64,000 nucleotides of DNA, from NCBI RefSeq assembly GCF_900090105.1, contig NZ_FMDM01000008.1, positions 62,001 through 126,000 on the forward strand, read 5' to 3'. The notes beneath the pieces are model-generated. The model worked only from the letters and a program-made list of their open reading frames with translations, was not told the DNA's origin and ran no database searches. This stretch comes from Micromonospora humi. Lineage in GTDB: Bacteria; Actinomycetota; Actinomycetes; Mycobacteriales; Micromonosporaceae. Every line of letters begins with the position of its first letter. Positions within the stretch are counted from its first letter, which is position 1. A program made the translations under genes and the position numbers. This document shows, piece after piece, positions 45,701-52,669 of the stretch.

Positions 45701-47270
45701 ACCCGGCCCAGCCCGCCGCGTCGTCGCGCTCCCAGAAACCGCGGGCCGCCTCGTCCAGGACCACCAGGTCGGCCCGGCCGTCCCCGGCCAGGTCCAGCCA
45801 GCGGGCCCCCGCGCCCAGGCTCGCCGCCGGACGCGGCGCCACCGGCTGCGGCGCGGCGAACTCGGCGCGCCCGGCCAGCGGGCTGAGGTTGCGTCGGAAC
45901 CACCAGCCCGCCCCCTCCTCGGTGAGCAGCCCGGCGACGCCGTCGCCGTCCAGGTCCAGCCAGTGCGACTCGTGCAGCCCGCCGGGCAGGTACGCGAGGG
46001 TGTCCGGATCCACGGCCTCGCTCGCCCGCACGGCCAGCTCGGCCGCGCTCGGCGCGGCCGAGTAGGTCAGGTCCAGCGGCGGCATCGCGACCCGCAGGTA
46101 GCGGTCCGGCGCGTCGGCGGTCGGCTGCGCCCGGTAGCCCGCCGCCTCCACCCGCACGAGCCGCGACACCGCCGGTCCCTCGTCGTAGGTCAGGTCGGTC
46201 GAGCGCACCAGGCAGTCGGCGCGGCCCAGCTCGCGCGGGAAGCGGTGGAACATCAGCACCCGGCGGCACAGGCGGTGGGTGCGGACCTCGAACCCCGACC
46301 GGTACGACGACGTCGCGTCCTGCCGGGCCGGCCACGTCCCCGCCCCGGCGGCGCGGGCGCTGACGAACTCCCGCTGGTCCGGACCGGTCGGCAGCGCGGT
46401 GACGTGCCCTTGGCCGTAGTCGAGGACCACCTCGAACAGCCACGTGTCGTCGGGCAGGGTGCGCGGGTCGCGCGGGTCGCCGTCGCCGTCCAGCGCGGGT
46501 CGCCGGTTGCCGTAGCGGACCGTGCGCAGGTAACGCCCGGCGGGGCGCTGCCGTCCGGCCTCGCTGACCGCCCCGGTCGGCACGTTCGCGTCGTCCTCGG
46601 CGGCGTACCCGTAGAGGATCGCGTCGCCGGTGTCCTCCTGGACGTGGGACACCAACCAGGAGTAGATCCGGGTCGGGTCGGCGGGGTCGGCGATCCGGCT
46701 GGCCGCGTCGCGGCCGAACACGGACACCAGGTTCGCGCCGGAGACGGTGCGCCAGAACACGTCGGTCGGGTCGGTCAGGCTGCTCCACCGTTCGACGCGG
46801 GTGTACGCCCCCTCGACCCGGGGCCGGTAGCGGCGTACCCGGTAGCCCTCGCGCACCCGCTCGACGACGACCCCGGCCGCGTCGACGGCAGGCACCAGAT
46901 CCTCGTCGCCTGCCAGCTGGAACGTGTCGGCGTCGGCGCGCTCGCCGTGGCCGTCCTGGTAGGTCGGCACCCCACGGTCGGTGCGGCGGCTGATCGCCGG
47001 CACGGACAGCTGCCAGCCCAGCCCGAACGGGCCGTTGCCCGCCCCGGAGTCGTAGGCCAGCGCGAGCTGTGGACCGAGCCCACCACGGCCGGGACTGACC
47101 TGCACCGGGATGCTCAGCGAGCCGGTGCCGGTGACCGGGCTGGCGGCGAACGTCTCGCCCATGCCGCGGATCGCGCCACCGGCGCGGGGCAGGGTGGGCG
47201 TGGGGGCGCGGTCGGACGCCGCCGGCGCGGTCGTGGCCGCGCCGCCGTCGTCCGGCGTGAACGTGTTCAC
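39267..47270 (-). CDS. Tc toxin B-C fusion protein (SpvB/TcdB plus Rhs/TcC)
   Basis: A 2667-residue cocoon protein. The N-terminal SpvB-like domain (ASPVTGTGSLSIPVQVSPGR, then YDSGAGNGPFGLGW) leads into a run of FG-GAP-like repeats (DLDGDGVAGLL, DLAGDGRADLV, DMSGDGLTDLA, DVDGTGPTDLV) and TcdB middle regions. Rhs/YD repeats (YDPVGNLLRV, YDGAGNRVRKV) end in the Rhs core FYAPWLGRWTSADPIGLGDG near residue 2270. A variable tail of about 380 residues follows. TcB and TcC are separate genes in many species but fused here. I start at GTG 47270 (VNTFTPDD) because GGAGGAG lies upstream; the frame stays open to 47798 but that part overlaps the divergent gene and is not Tc-like. Confidence 0.88.
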   Translation of the reverse strand: MNTFTPDDGGAATTAPAASDRAPTPTLPRAGGAIRGMGETFAASPVTGTGSLSIPVQVSPGRGGLGPQLALAYDSGAGNGPFGLGWQLSVPAISRRTDRGVPTYQDGHGERADADTFQLAGDEDLVPAVDAAGVVVERVREGYRVRRYRPRVEGAYTRVERWSSLTDPTDVFWRTVSGANLVSVFGRDAASRIADPADPTRIYSWLVSHVQEDTGDAILYGYAAEDDANVPTGAVSEAGRQRPAGRYLRTVRYGNRRPALDGDGDPRDPRTLPDDTWLFEVVLDYGQGHVTALPTGPDQREFVSARAAGAGTWPARQDATSSYRSGFEVRTHRLCRRVLMFHRFPRELGRADCLVRSTDLTYDEGPAVSRLVRVEAAGYRAQPTADAPDRYLRVAMPPLDLTYSAAPSAAELAVRASEAVDPDTLAYLPGGLHESHWLDLDGDGVAGLLTEEGAGWWFRRNLSPLAGRAEFAAPQPVAPRPAASLGAGARWLDLAGDGRADLVVLDEAARGFWERDDAAGWAGFRQFRSWPTVELDDPRVRLLDLSGDGRADLVIAEGDGFTWYPSLGEDGFGPAVRVPVTGQGGPRLVFAEATQTIFLADMSGDGLTDLARIRNGAVCYWPNLGHGRFGPKVVMDSAPWFDAPDRFDPARLRLADVDGTGPTDLVYLAPDGARLFLNQSGNSWTEGRRLDGFPGADRLAEVQVLDLLGTGTASLVWSSPLPGDAGHHLRHLPLTDAKPHLLTAIVNNLGARTDVRYTPSTVHALRDARDGRPWATHLPFPVQVVSQVQTSDGISGNRFTTRYAYHHGHYDADEREFRGFGMVEQWDDVVIPSVAGPASNHDRASDLPPALTRTWYHTGAWFEGPSLAGRYARGYWREGDAGDGEPGSGEPDAAALLLDDTVLPSALLGPAGRTPVTLTPRECREATRALRGSLLRQEVYALDGGEAQDRPYTVSERNYTVELRQRGDEARSAVFSVHPREQLDLNYERVLVDVAGKRRADPRMTHTVTVAVDAYGTVLRTLAVAYRRRQLPGVDLPEQLATHLLLRATRVANHAEDDWHRIALPVEAATFEVVGGPQPQVVDTRVLPLRHETLTALVEELFPIGADAPATDRLWPFERWDWRDAPPEAPMLRPLSRARTLYRRDDLTGPLPLGVAQSRALPYETYTLALTEGLVAQAYTGPAAPLLSDPSVLTGPGGDQGGYVAMDGGWWAPSGRVLLSPSADPAAPVMTAAAELAHARAHFFLPCQYVDPFGQATLVGYDEADLLVTTTRDAVGQVWTATNDYRVLQPWRVTDPNGNRGAVVFDALGLVAAAAVQGRAGQLAGDDVTGFDPDPAPAALRALVADPHATAAAMLGQATTRTVYDLHRFARCGQPAVAVGLSREVHAADPGGHAGPISVSLTFSDGFGREIQRKVQAEAGPAPLRETDPVAPSGDVLPGALRRDGGGVPVIGAVARRWVGTGRTVFNNKAKPVRRYEPFFSATPLFESEPELVETGVSPVLFYDPLARVVATLSPDHGYGKVVFDAWQQATWDANDTVLDDPRTDPDVAGLVAAYLAAQPPDWRTWHQRRAGGQLGPAEQDAARKAAAHAGTPGLVRIDPLGRAVRTVVHNRYERAGTTIEEVVVTRSVIDGGGLQRAVVDGLGRTAARFTYDVRGGLIHQAGADTGESWQLTDATGRPIRSWDGHGRRTRDVYDALRRPVSRHLTGAVGADPGLEITVARTVYGDDPATGLTRAQARDLNLLTHVYQRYDSAGVVTNLGIDPASGQPQAYDFKGNPLRGSRRLVTGHAADPDWGAAVAPALDEPMTTATTYNARDEVVTVTAPDGSVVLPGYNEAGLLERVDVRRPGAAGATAYLRGVEHDARGRRVEVSYGNGVTIRQEYDPVTARLTARRATRAPIGAEASPLFTDASVVQDVRYGYDPVGNLLRVADAAPAPVFFDNRRVEALREYTYDAAYRLLSAGGREQVGQVALDPSPPSGAGRRDLPFVGARAHPADLRAMRSYVEHYEYDPVGNLTRLRHVAGATTWVRDYEYATPSLLEPTRVGDRLTRSTLGGFTETYRYDEGGRDAGGVLTALNSLSLGWDHAHRLRRVDLGGGGVAHYVYDGAGNRVRKVIERDGVVRSERVYASGFERYREFANGRVTLERTTLHVLDGAQPVALVETQTVADGVAVPAPAAVLRYQVGDLVGSACLELDAVGGLISYEEYHPFGTTALQTGAGGAEVSVKRYRFTGRERDEETGFAYHGARFYAPWLGRWTSADPIGLGDGINVWAYAHNRPVCCTDTGGTAGFEKVETEDPSANYYYDQDKGVTIRDSAQLTELWVDVGAHQVDRVGIKFKATAQDVITPNKPITKERLAKDIKNMSPQAFQDRYGVGAIEYGVLADALIPPPEPIVVPEDKMLYMGAGGRTGTAEDLDAIELGERIANIQQPTIVGSLYGVTAVALGADAQEAARMINLGNSVDNVVMAGLFVGAGAGRLGGKGGGGSGAFGGGGSGGGSGSGGGGGTGGGGGGSGGGGGDTPGYRRNADGKVQLNVLPGATVPQRDVQQVFQGAVSQVDARLRMDPVLAGKYMRNYERDWGGLGLFGQRMAYGHAVERALAAGAAPTGLLIHTGDNLPLIRGGPDFVGAPGTPFAGKEFQVTTQSGYYTHVYKAAPGTYWGLYPTYTP
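39715..39837 (-). repeat. Gly/Ser-rich linker-coding tract
   Basis: About 41 codons, nearly all GGN with scattered Ser (runs such as GGGGSGGGSGSGGGGG), inside the TcC variable region. It separates a first unknown segment of about 190 residues after the Rhs core from the C-terminal candidate toxin. It reads as a CCGCC-rich tract on the plus strand and may be length-variable. Confidence 0.9.
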
Positions 47271-47380
47271 CTGGACCGGCTCCTCCCGACGGGCGGGCGC
47301 CGCACTGCCGCGAATCGCTGGCCGCAGTCGCGATGACGCTGCGATTGTGCGCCTCGGCGACGACCAAACCTGATCTAGAG

Positions 47381-47399
47381 TCGGATAGCCGCTATCCGA
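47381..47399. promoter_or_regulatory. 19-bp palindrome in the Tc toxin / FN3-CBM2 divergent promoter
   Basis: TCGGATAGC-C-GCTATCCGA is perfectly symmetric, with 9-bp arms around one base. It lies 111 bp upstream of the Tc start and 83 bp upstream of the FN3-CBM2 start, next to a less GC-rich patch (CCAAACCTGATCTAGAG). The shape is typical of a dimeric repressor operator. The surrounding gap 47271-47481 shows no other gene. Confidence 0.65.
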
Positions 47400-47481
47400 T
47401 GCCGTGGCCCGGCGCGGACCGCCGCCGACCGAGCGGTGAGACACGTTGGCGATCATCGATGTCTTGCGGCATCGTCGAGGT

Positions 47482-48672
47482 ATGACAGGCGTCTCCCCGC
47501 CCTCGCTGCCGCGCCGCCCGCGGCCGGGCCCCCTGGCCGCCGTCCTCATGCCGGCCGCGATGCTCGGCGCCGCGCTGGGCGTCGTGCCGGTGGCCGGCGC
47601 GGGCGCCGCGGCCCCCGCCGCGCACCCCGTGGTCGCCCCGGCGCCCGGCCGGGTCGCGGTGTCCGCCCCGGAGCCGACCGGAACGGCGCCGCCGACGCCG
47701 ACCGTGTCGCTCAGCACGCCGAACACCTCGCCCTTCCCGCCGGGCGCGCCCACGAACCTGACCGCCGGCCCGGTCCGGTCCGGGTCGGTCACCCTCACCT
47801 GGACCGCCGCCAGGCCCGGTTGCTGCGCCGTCGTCGGCTACGACATCACCTACTACCAGGCGTTCGACGACGTCATCTACAGCGCCGCCGTCGGGGCCGT
47901 CACCACCACCACGATCACCAACTACCTCCAGCCCGGCCGGCAGTACTCGTTCCGGGTGGCCGCCCGCGACAGCCTCGGACACCGCTCGGCCTCGACGGAC
48001 ACGCTGACCGTGGTCACCCCGGTGACCGACACCGGCCCGGACACCACCCCGCCGAGCGCCCCGCAGAACCTGACCGTGAGCGAGGTGACCGCCTCGACCG
48101 CCCGGCTGTCCTGGTCGCCGTCGACGGACGACGCCGGCGTGCTCGGGTACAACGTCTACCGCTTCGACGGCTGGTTCTCCTCGACACTGGTCGCCACCGT
48201 GCCGGGGACGACGTACACGGCGTCGCTGCCGCCGCCGACGCCGCTGACCAACCTCTACTACGTGCGGGCCCGGGACGCGGTGGGCAACGTGTCGATCGCG
48301 TCCAACACGGTCACCCTGCCCACCACGTCCACCCCGACGCCCCCACCGCCGTCGACCTGCCGGGTGACCTACCGCAACCAGTCCGAGTGGCAGGGCGGTT
48401 TCGTGGCCACCGTGACGGTCCAGAACACCGGGTCGGCGCCGGTCGACGGCTGGACCGTCACCTTCGGCTTCCCCGGTGACCAGCAGGTCACCTCGGGCTG
48501 GAACGCCACCCTCGGCCAGACCGGCCCCACCGTCACCGCCCGCAACGTCGACTGGAACCGCGTCCTCGCGCCGAACAGCTCCGCGACCTTCGGCCTGCAG
48601 GGGCGGTGGAGCGCCAGCGACGCACCGCCGACCGGCTTCTCGCTCAACGGCGCCGTCTGCGCCGTGGGCTGA
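47482..48672 (+). CDS. Secreted FN3-FN3-CBM2 carbohydrate-binding protein
   Basis: About 396 residues. An Arg-rich N-terminus and hydrophobic stretch (LAAVLMPAAMLGAALGVVPVA) form a signal peptide. Two fibronectin type III domains (about 82-170 and 180-275; APTNLTAGPVRSGSVTLTW, APQNLTVSEVTASTARLSW) follow, then a Thr/Pro linker and a family 2 cellulose/chitin-binding module at the C-terminus. That module is bounded by two Cys, with conserved Trp in WQGGFVATV and GWNATL. No catalytic domain is present, so it probably anchors to polysaccharide. Start 47482 (ATG after GAGG) fits the signal peptide better than the upstream TTG at 47446. The next gene, a GH53 enzyme, follows 21 bp later. Confidence 0.87.
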   Translation: MTGVSPPSLPRRPRPGPLAAVLMPAAMLGAALGVVPVAGAGAAAPAAHPVVAPAPGRVAVSAPEPTGTAPPTPTVSLSTPNTSPFPPGAPTNLTAGPVRSGSVTLTWTAARPGCCAVVGYDITYYQAFDDVIYSAAVGAVTTTTITNYLQPGRQYSFRVAARDSLGHRSASTDTLTVVTPVTDTGPDTTPPSAPQNLTVSEVTASTARLSWSPSTDDAGVLGYNVYRFDGWFSSTLVATVPGTTYTASLPPPTPLTNLYYVRARDAVGNVSIASNTVTLPTTSTPTPPPPSTCRVTYRNQSEWQGGFVATVTVQNTGSAPVDGWTVTFGFPGDQQVTSGWNATLGQTGPTVTARNVDWNRVLAPNSSATFGLQGRWSASDAPPTGFSLNGAVCAVG

Positions 48673-48693
48673 GCGCCCGTGAGAAGGAGTCCC

Positions 48694-49824
48694 GTGAGCA
48701 CACCCCCGCGCCGCCGCCGTCGGGCCCTGATCGGGGCCGTCACGGCCGTCGTCCTCGCGGTACCCGCGATGCTCGGCGGCGCCCCCGCGCCCGCCGCGGC
48801 CGCGAACACGCTCGGCATGCGCGGCGCCGACGTCTCCTCGTTGCAGCGCAGCCTGGACCTGGGCGCCCGCTACTACGACGCCGCCGGCGTCGCCCGTGAC
48901 CCGCTGGACATCCTGAGGTCCGTCGGCGTCAACTACGTCCGGCTGCGCGTCTGGAACGACCCGATCAGCGGCTACAACAACAAGAGCAGGCTGTTGGCCC
49001 AGGCGCGGGTGGCCAAGGCGAAGGGCCTGAAGGTGCTCGTCGACTTCCACTACTCCGACACCTGGGCCGACCCGGGCAAGCAGTACAAGCCGGCCGCCTG
49101 GGCCGGCCACGGCCTGAGCCAGTTGCGGACCGACGTGTACGCCTTCACCTACGACGTCTGCACCAGCCTCCGGGGGCAGGGCACGCCACCGGACAGCGTG
49201 CAGATCGGCAACGAGATCAACGTCGGGATGCTGTGGAACGAGGGCAGGGTCGTCAACAACGACTTCGCTCCGCTGGCCGGGCTGCTCAAGCAGGGCTACG
49301 ACGCGACCAAGGCGTGCGGCGGCGGCATCCAGGTGATGATCCACACCGCGGACGCCGACAGCAACGCCAACGCCCGGTGGTTCTACGACGGCATCCGCGC
49401 CCAGGGCGTGCGGTGGGACATCACCGCGCTGTCCTACTACTGCATGTGGCACGGCTCCCTGGCGAACCTCTACGACAACATCGTCGACCTGCGCGGCCGC
49501 TACGGCAAGCCGGTGGTGATCGCGGAGACCGCGTACCCCTTCACCCGGAACAACGCGGACAGCGAGCCGAACGCCGTCGGCGACGCGACCTGCGACGGCA
49601 TCGGTGCGACCTGGTCCGGGCAGGCCCAGGAGTTCGACTGGGTGCAGAACACGGCCCGCAACGCGGGAGCCGTCGGCGTCTTCTACTGGGAACCGACCTG
49701 GTACGCGGTCCGCGGCAACGGCTGGGACCCGGCGAACATCAACGGCACCGGGAACCAGTGGGACAACATGGCGGTCTTCGACTGGTCCGGGCGGGTGAAC
49801 CCGGGCGTACGCTGGACACCCTGA
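48694..49824 (+). CDS. Secreted arabinogalactan endo-beta-1,4-galactanase, GH53
   Basis: A 376-residue exported glycoside hydrolase. The signal peptide (RRRRRALIGAVTAVVLAVPA) has a cleavage site after APAAA. The mature enzyme starts ANTLGMRGADVSSL, typical of GH53. The acid/base Glu is in QIGNEINVGMLW and the nucleophile Glu in VIAETAYPF. VLVDFHYSDTWADPGKQ is another family block. It cleaves beta-1,4-galactan side chains of plant pectin outside the cell. GTG 48694 follows AAGGAG. It is probably co-transcribed with the FN3-CBM2 gene; the pair suits growth on plant debris. Confidence 0.94.
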   Translation: MSTPPRRRRRALIGAVTAVVLAVPAMLGGAPAPAAAANTLGMRGADVSSLQRSLDLGARYYDAAGVARDPLDILRSVGVNYVRLRVWNDPISGYNNKSRLLAQARVAKAKGLKVLVDFHYSDTWADPGKQYKPAAWAGHGLSQLRTDVYAFTYDVCTSLRGQGTPPDSVQIGNEINVGMLWNEGRVVNNDFAPLAGLLKQGYDATKACGGGIQVMIHTADADSNANARWFYDGIRAQGVRWDITALSYYCMWHGSLANLYDNIVDLRGRYGKPVVIAETAYPFTRNNADSEPNAVGDATCDGIGATWSGQAQEFDWVQNTARNAGAVGVFYWEPTWYAVRGNGWDPANINGTGNQWDNMAVFDWSGRVNPGVRWTP

Positions 49825-49842
49825 TCCGCAGCCGCGCGTGTC

Positions 49843-50475
49843 ATGCTTCCCACGGTGACCGCCGAGCCTCCTGAGCATCCCCGCCGCCGGGCGACCCGCG
49901 TGGCGTCGGCCGTCGGCGCCCTCGCGGCGCTGGCCGCCGGCGCGGCGGTCGTGGTGCCGCTGCTGTCGCCACCGGGCCCACGGCCGGCGTTCCAGCTCCC
50001 GGTGGCCTGCGGCGAGACGTGGCGGCTGTCCACCTATCCCGGCCACGACGACTACGACGTCGACCTGTACCCGACCACCGGCGCGGCGTGGGGGCGGCCG
50101 GTGCTGGCCTCCGCCGCCGGCACGGTCGACGTGGCCGGGATCAACGGCTCGCTCGGCGGTCGTACCCCGCAGGACCCGGACGGGCCGAAGGGCCGGGGCG
50201 GCGGCTACTGGGTCACGATCGACCACGGCGGGAAGTGGCAGACGCAGTACCTGCACCTGCTGGAGCCGCCGCTGGTCACCGCCGGCCAGCGGGTGGCCCG
50301 TGGCGAGCAACTCGGGCGCGTCGGCAGCACCGGCAACTCCGGCGCCCCGCACCTGCACTACGAGCAGCGCCGCGGCCGGGCGAAGGTGGAGGCCCACTTC
50401 GACGGCGTGCCGTCGGGCATCACGTCCGACGACCGCGAGTACACGGTTCGGCGCACCAGCGCGAACTGCCCGTAG
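49843..50475 (+). CDS. M23-family (LytM-like) metallopeptidase, membrane-anchored or secreted
   Basis: A 210-residue protein with an N-terminal hydrophobic segment (VASAVGALAALAAGAAVVVPLL) serving as signal or anchor, then one LytM domain. Zinc-site motifs are GHDDYDVD (His and Asp) and HLHYEQ near the C-terminus, with TIDHGGKWQTQYLHL between. Two Cys (VACG and SANCP) could form a disulfide. M23 enzymes cut peptidoglycan cross-bridges. It starts 18 bp after the GH53 stop, so it may belong to that transcript. I see no strong Shine-Dalgarno. Confidence 0.88.
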   Translation: MLPTVTAEPPEHPRRRATRVASAVGALAALAAGAAVVVPLLSPPGPRPAFQLPVACGETWRLSTYPGHDDYDVDLYPTTGAAWGRPVLASAAGTVDVAGINGSLGGRTPQDPDGPKGRGGGYWVTIDHGGKWQTQYLHLLEPPLVTAGQRVARGEQLGRVGSTGNSGAPHLHYEQRRGRAKVEAHFDGVPSGITSDDREYTVRRTSANCP

Positions 50476-50500
50476 GGCCCGGTCGCCGGACGCCGAAATC

Positions 50501-50519
50501 GGTGGCGACGGTCGCCGCC
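50501..50519 (+). terminator. Short hairpin before the ribosomal protection gene
   Basis: GGTGGCGAC (50501-50509) pairs with GTCGCCGCC (50511-50519), one G-T wobble, almost no loop. It lies 25 bp after the M23 stop and 49 bp before the leader ORF. It could be the M23 terminator or an attenuator for the resistance gene. Confidence 0.35.
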
Positions 50520-50567
50520 GGCATGTGAACCTGGGACCGGCCACCACCACCACGACGAGGAGTGACG

Positions 50568-50660
50568 ATGCGAGCAGATTCCACGCCCCGGACCCTGGAC
50601 CGTCCTACCGTGGAGTTCTGCCTTGGCCTTGTTGAACCTCGGAATCGTCGCCCATGTTGA
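50568..50660 (+). CDS. Candidate 30-residue leader peptide overlapping the ribosomal protection gene
   Basis: ATG at 50568 follows a strong GAGGAG Shine-Dalgarno (50557-50562). The ORF begins MRADSTPRTLDRPTVEFCLG and stops at TGA 50658-50660, 38 bases inside the downstream gene in another frame. The resistance gene itself has a TTG start with GGAG at 50612-50615, inside this leader. The arrangement resembles leader-controlled expression of tet(M)- and erm-type resistance genes. The peptide has no known homologue that I recognise. Confidence 0.45.
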   Translation: MRADSTPRTLDRPTVEFCLGLVEPRNRRPC

Positions 50661-52578
50661 CGCCGGAAAGACCAGCCTGACCGAACGGCTGCTCTACGAG
50701 GCCGGCGCCGTCGCCCACCTGGGCAGCGTCGACGCCGGCACCACGCGGACCGACTCGATGGAGTTGGAGCGCCGGCGCGGCATCACCATCCGGGCCGCCG
50801 TCACCTCGATCACGATCGGTGACCTGCGCGTCAACCTGCTGGACACCCCCGGCCACCCCGACTTCATCGCGGAGGTCGAGCGGTCGCTGGCCGTGCTGGA
50901 CGCCGCCGTGCTCGTGGTGTCGAGCGTCGAGGGCGTCCAGCCGCAGACCGTCGCCATCTGGCGGGCGTTGCGCCGCATCGGCGTACCGACGGTGTTCTTC
51001 CTCAACAAGGTGGACCGCCGCGGCGCCGACGTCGACCGGGTCACGGCCCAGCTGCGCCGGCGGCTCGGCGCCCGCCCCGTCGTGCTCACCACCGTCGCCG
51101 GTCAGGGCGCGGGCGACGCCCGGGTACGCGCCGTCGACCTCGACGCCGAACCGGTGGTGGAGGCCGTGGCGGAGGTCGACGACGCGGTCGCGGCGCGATG
51201 GCTGACCGACGAGCCGGTGCGGGTGCGCGACGTCCGGCGCGCGATCCGGAACGCGGTACGCCACGGCGGGATCAGCCCGGTGGCGTGCGGTTCGGCGATC
51301 ACCGGCGCCGGGGTACGGCAGCTGTGCCGCCTCCTCACCGACCTGCTGCCGCGCGGCGAGGAGCGGGACGGCCCGCCGGCGGGGACGGTCTTCGCCGTCG
51401 ACCGGGACGGGCAGGGCCGGCGGGCCTGGCTCCGGTTGTGGTCCGGGCAGCTGCGGGTGCGGGACCGGGTGCGCCTGGCCGGGGCCCGCCCCCAGACGGT
51501 CACCCAGATCGCGGTCATCGAGCCGGACGGCGTCCTGGTGCGCCCCTCGGTGTCCGCCGGGCAGATCGCCGCGGTGCGCGGCCTGTCCGCCCGGATCGGC
51601 CAGCACATCGGGGACCCGCCGCGGCGGCACGCCTACCGGTTCCCGCCGCCGACCAGGCAGGCGGTCGTCGAGCCGGTCGAACCGGAGCAGCGCCTGGCGA
51701 TGTTCGCCGGCCTGGCCGAGCTGGCCGACGAGGATCCGCTGGTGGACCTGCGGCTCGACGAGCAGCGGTCGGAGGCGGTGATCCGCCTGCACGGCGAGGT
51801 GCAGAAAGAGGTGCTGGCCGCCCTCATGGCGGACCGGTACGGCGTCCGGGTGCGGTTCTCCGGCACGCTGACGGCCTGCATCGAACGGGTCGCCGGCGTC
51901 GGCTGCGCCGAGGAGCGGGTGCGTGAGCGCGGCAACCCGTACCTGGCGGGGCTGGGATTGCGCATCGAGGCCGCGCCGGTCGGGCACGGCGTCGAGTTCC
52001 GCGCCGGTGTCGAGCCCGGCCGGCTGCCGCCGGCCTTCGTCGCGGCCACCGAGGAGGGGGTACGGGCCGCGTTCCGGCAGGGTCGGCACGGCTGGCCGGT
52101 CACCGACTGCACGGTCACCATGACGGCCTCGACGTACTGGCCGCGACAGAGCAGGCCGCACCAGAAGTTCGACAAGTCCATCTCGACCGTGGCGGCGGAC
52201 TTCCGCAACCTCGCCCCGGTCGTGGTGGCCACGGCGCTGCGCGCGGCCGGCACCCGGGTGTGCCAGCCGATCGAGCGCTTCGAGGTCAACCTTCCGCAGC
52301 ACGCGGTGGAGGCGGTGCTGGCGTTGCTCGGCCGGCGGGGAGCGGTCGTCCAGGACACCGCCGTCGCCGGCGGGTACCTCGACGTGAGCGGCACCCTGCC
52401 GTCGGCGCGGATCCCGGAGGTGGTCGCCGCGCTTCCCGACCTCACCGGTGGTGCGGCCGTCCTCACCACCACCTTCGACCACTACGCGCCGGTCACCGGG
52501 GAGGAGCCGCCGACGCTGCCGCGGCGCGGGCCCGATCCCGACGACCGGGAGGCGTGGTTCCGTGCCGTACCCCGATAG
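50623..52578 (+). CDS. TetM/OtrA-type ribosomal protection protein (EF-G-like GTPase)
   Basis: A 651-residue translational GTPase. G motifs are AHVDAGKTS (G1), GITI (G2), DTPGH (G3) and NKVD (G4). EF-G-like domains II-V follow. Length and the GTPase N-terminus (LNLGIVAHVDAGKTSLTERL) match the Otr(A)/TetM group, which frees ribosomes of tetracycline. TTG at 50623 is the start that leaves the conserved N-terminus intact; GGAG lies seven bases upstream. The actual drug, if any, is unknown; many actinomycetes carry chromosomal copies. It is probably not a self-resistance gene for the polyketide 22 kb away. Confidence 0.9.
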   Translation: MALLNLGIVAHVDAGKTSLTERLLYEAGAVAHLGSVDAGTTRTDSMELERRRGITIRAAVTSITIGDLRVNLLDTPGHPDFIAEVERSLAVLDAAVLVVSSVEGVQPQTVAIWRALRRIGVPTVFFLNKVDRRGADVDRVTAQLRRRLGARPVVLTTVAGQGAGDARVRAVDLDAEPVVEAVAEVDDAVAARWLTDEPVRVRDVRRAIRNAVRHGGISPVACGSAITGAGVRQLCRLLTDLLPRGEERDGPPAGTVFAVDRDGQGRRAWLRLWSGQLRVRDRVRLAGARPQTVTQIAVIEPDGVLVRPSVSAGQIAAVRGLSARIGQHIGDPPRRHAYRFPPPTRQAVVEPVEPEQRLAMFAGLAELADEDPLVDLRLDEQRSEAVIRLHGEVQKEVLAALMADRYGVRVRFSGTLTACIERVAGVGCAEERVRERGNPYLAGLGLRIEAAPVGHGVEFRAGVEPGRLPPAFVAATEEGVRAAFRQGRHGWPVTDCTVTMTASTYWPRQSRPHQKFDKSISTVAADFRNLAPVVVATALRAAGTRVCQPIERFEVNLPQHAVEAVLALLGRRGAVVQDTAVAGGYLDVSGTLPSARIPEVVAALPDLTGGAAVLTTTFDHYAPVTGEEPPTLPRRGPDPDDREAWFRAVPR

Positions 52579-52669
52579 GTCCTCCCACCGGCCGACGCCG
52601 CGCGGTGGACCCGTCGCCCACCGTCGAGGCACTGGTCAGGGGCGCGCGGCTCCCGGACCGGGCCGTGAC

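Noticed and set aside
38883..47336. 2817-codon open frame on the plus strand antisense to the Tc B-C gene, and a 1933-codon frame at 28874-34675 antisense to TcA
   Set aside because: Same GC-bias artefact. The minus-strand frames carry unmistakable Tc motifs; these do not.
47271..47798. N-terminal extension of the Tc B-C frame up to 47798
   Set aside because: It covers the divergent promoter and the FN3-CBM2 start, is not Tc-like, and a GTG with a good ribosome-binding site exists at 47270.
50623..52578. Elongation factor G or a second housekeeping translation factor
   Set aside because: Length and N-terminus fit the TetM/OtrA protection group better, and the gene has no str-operon neighbours.
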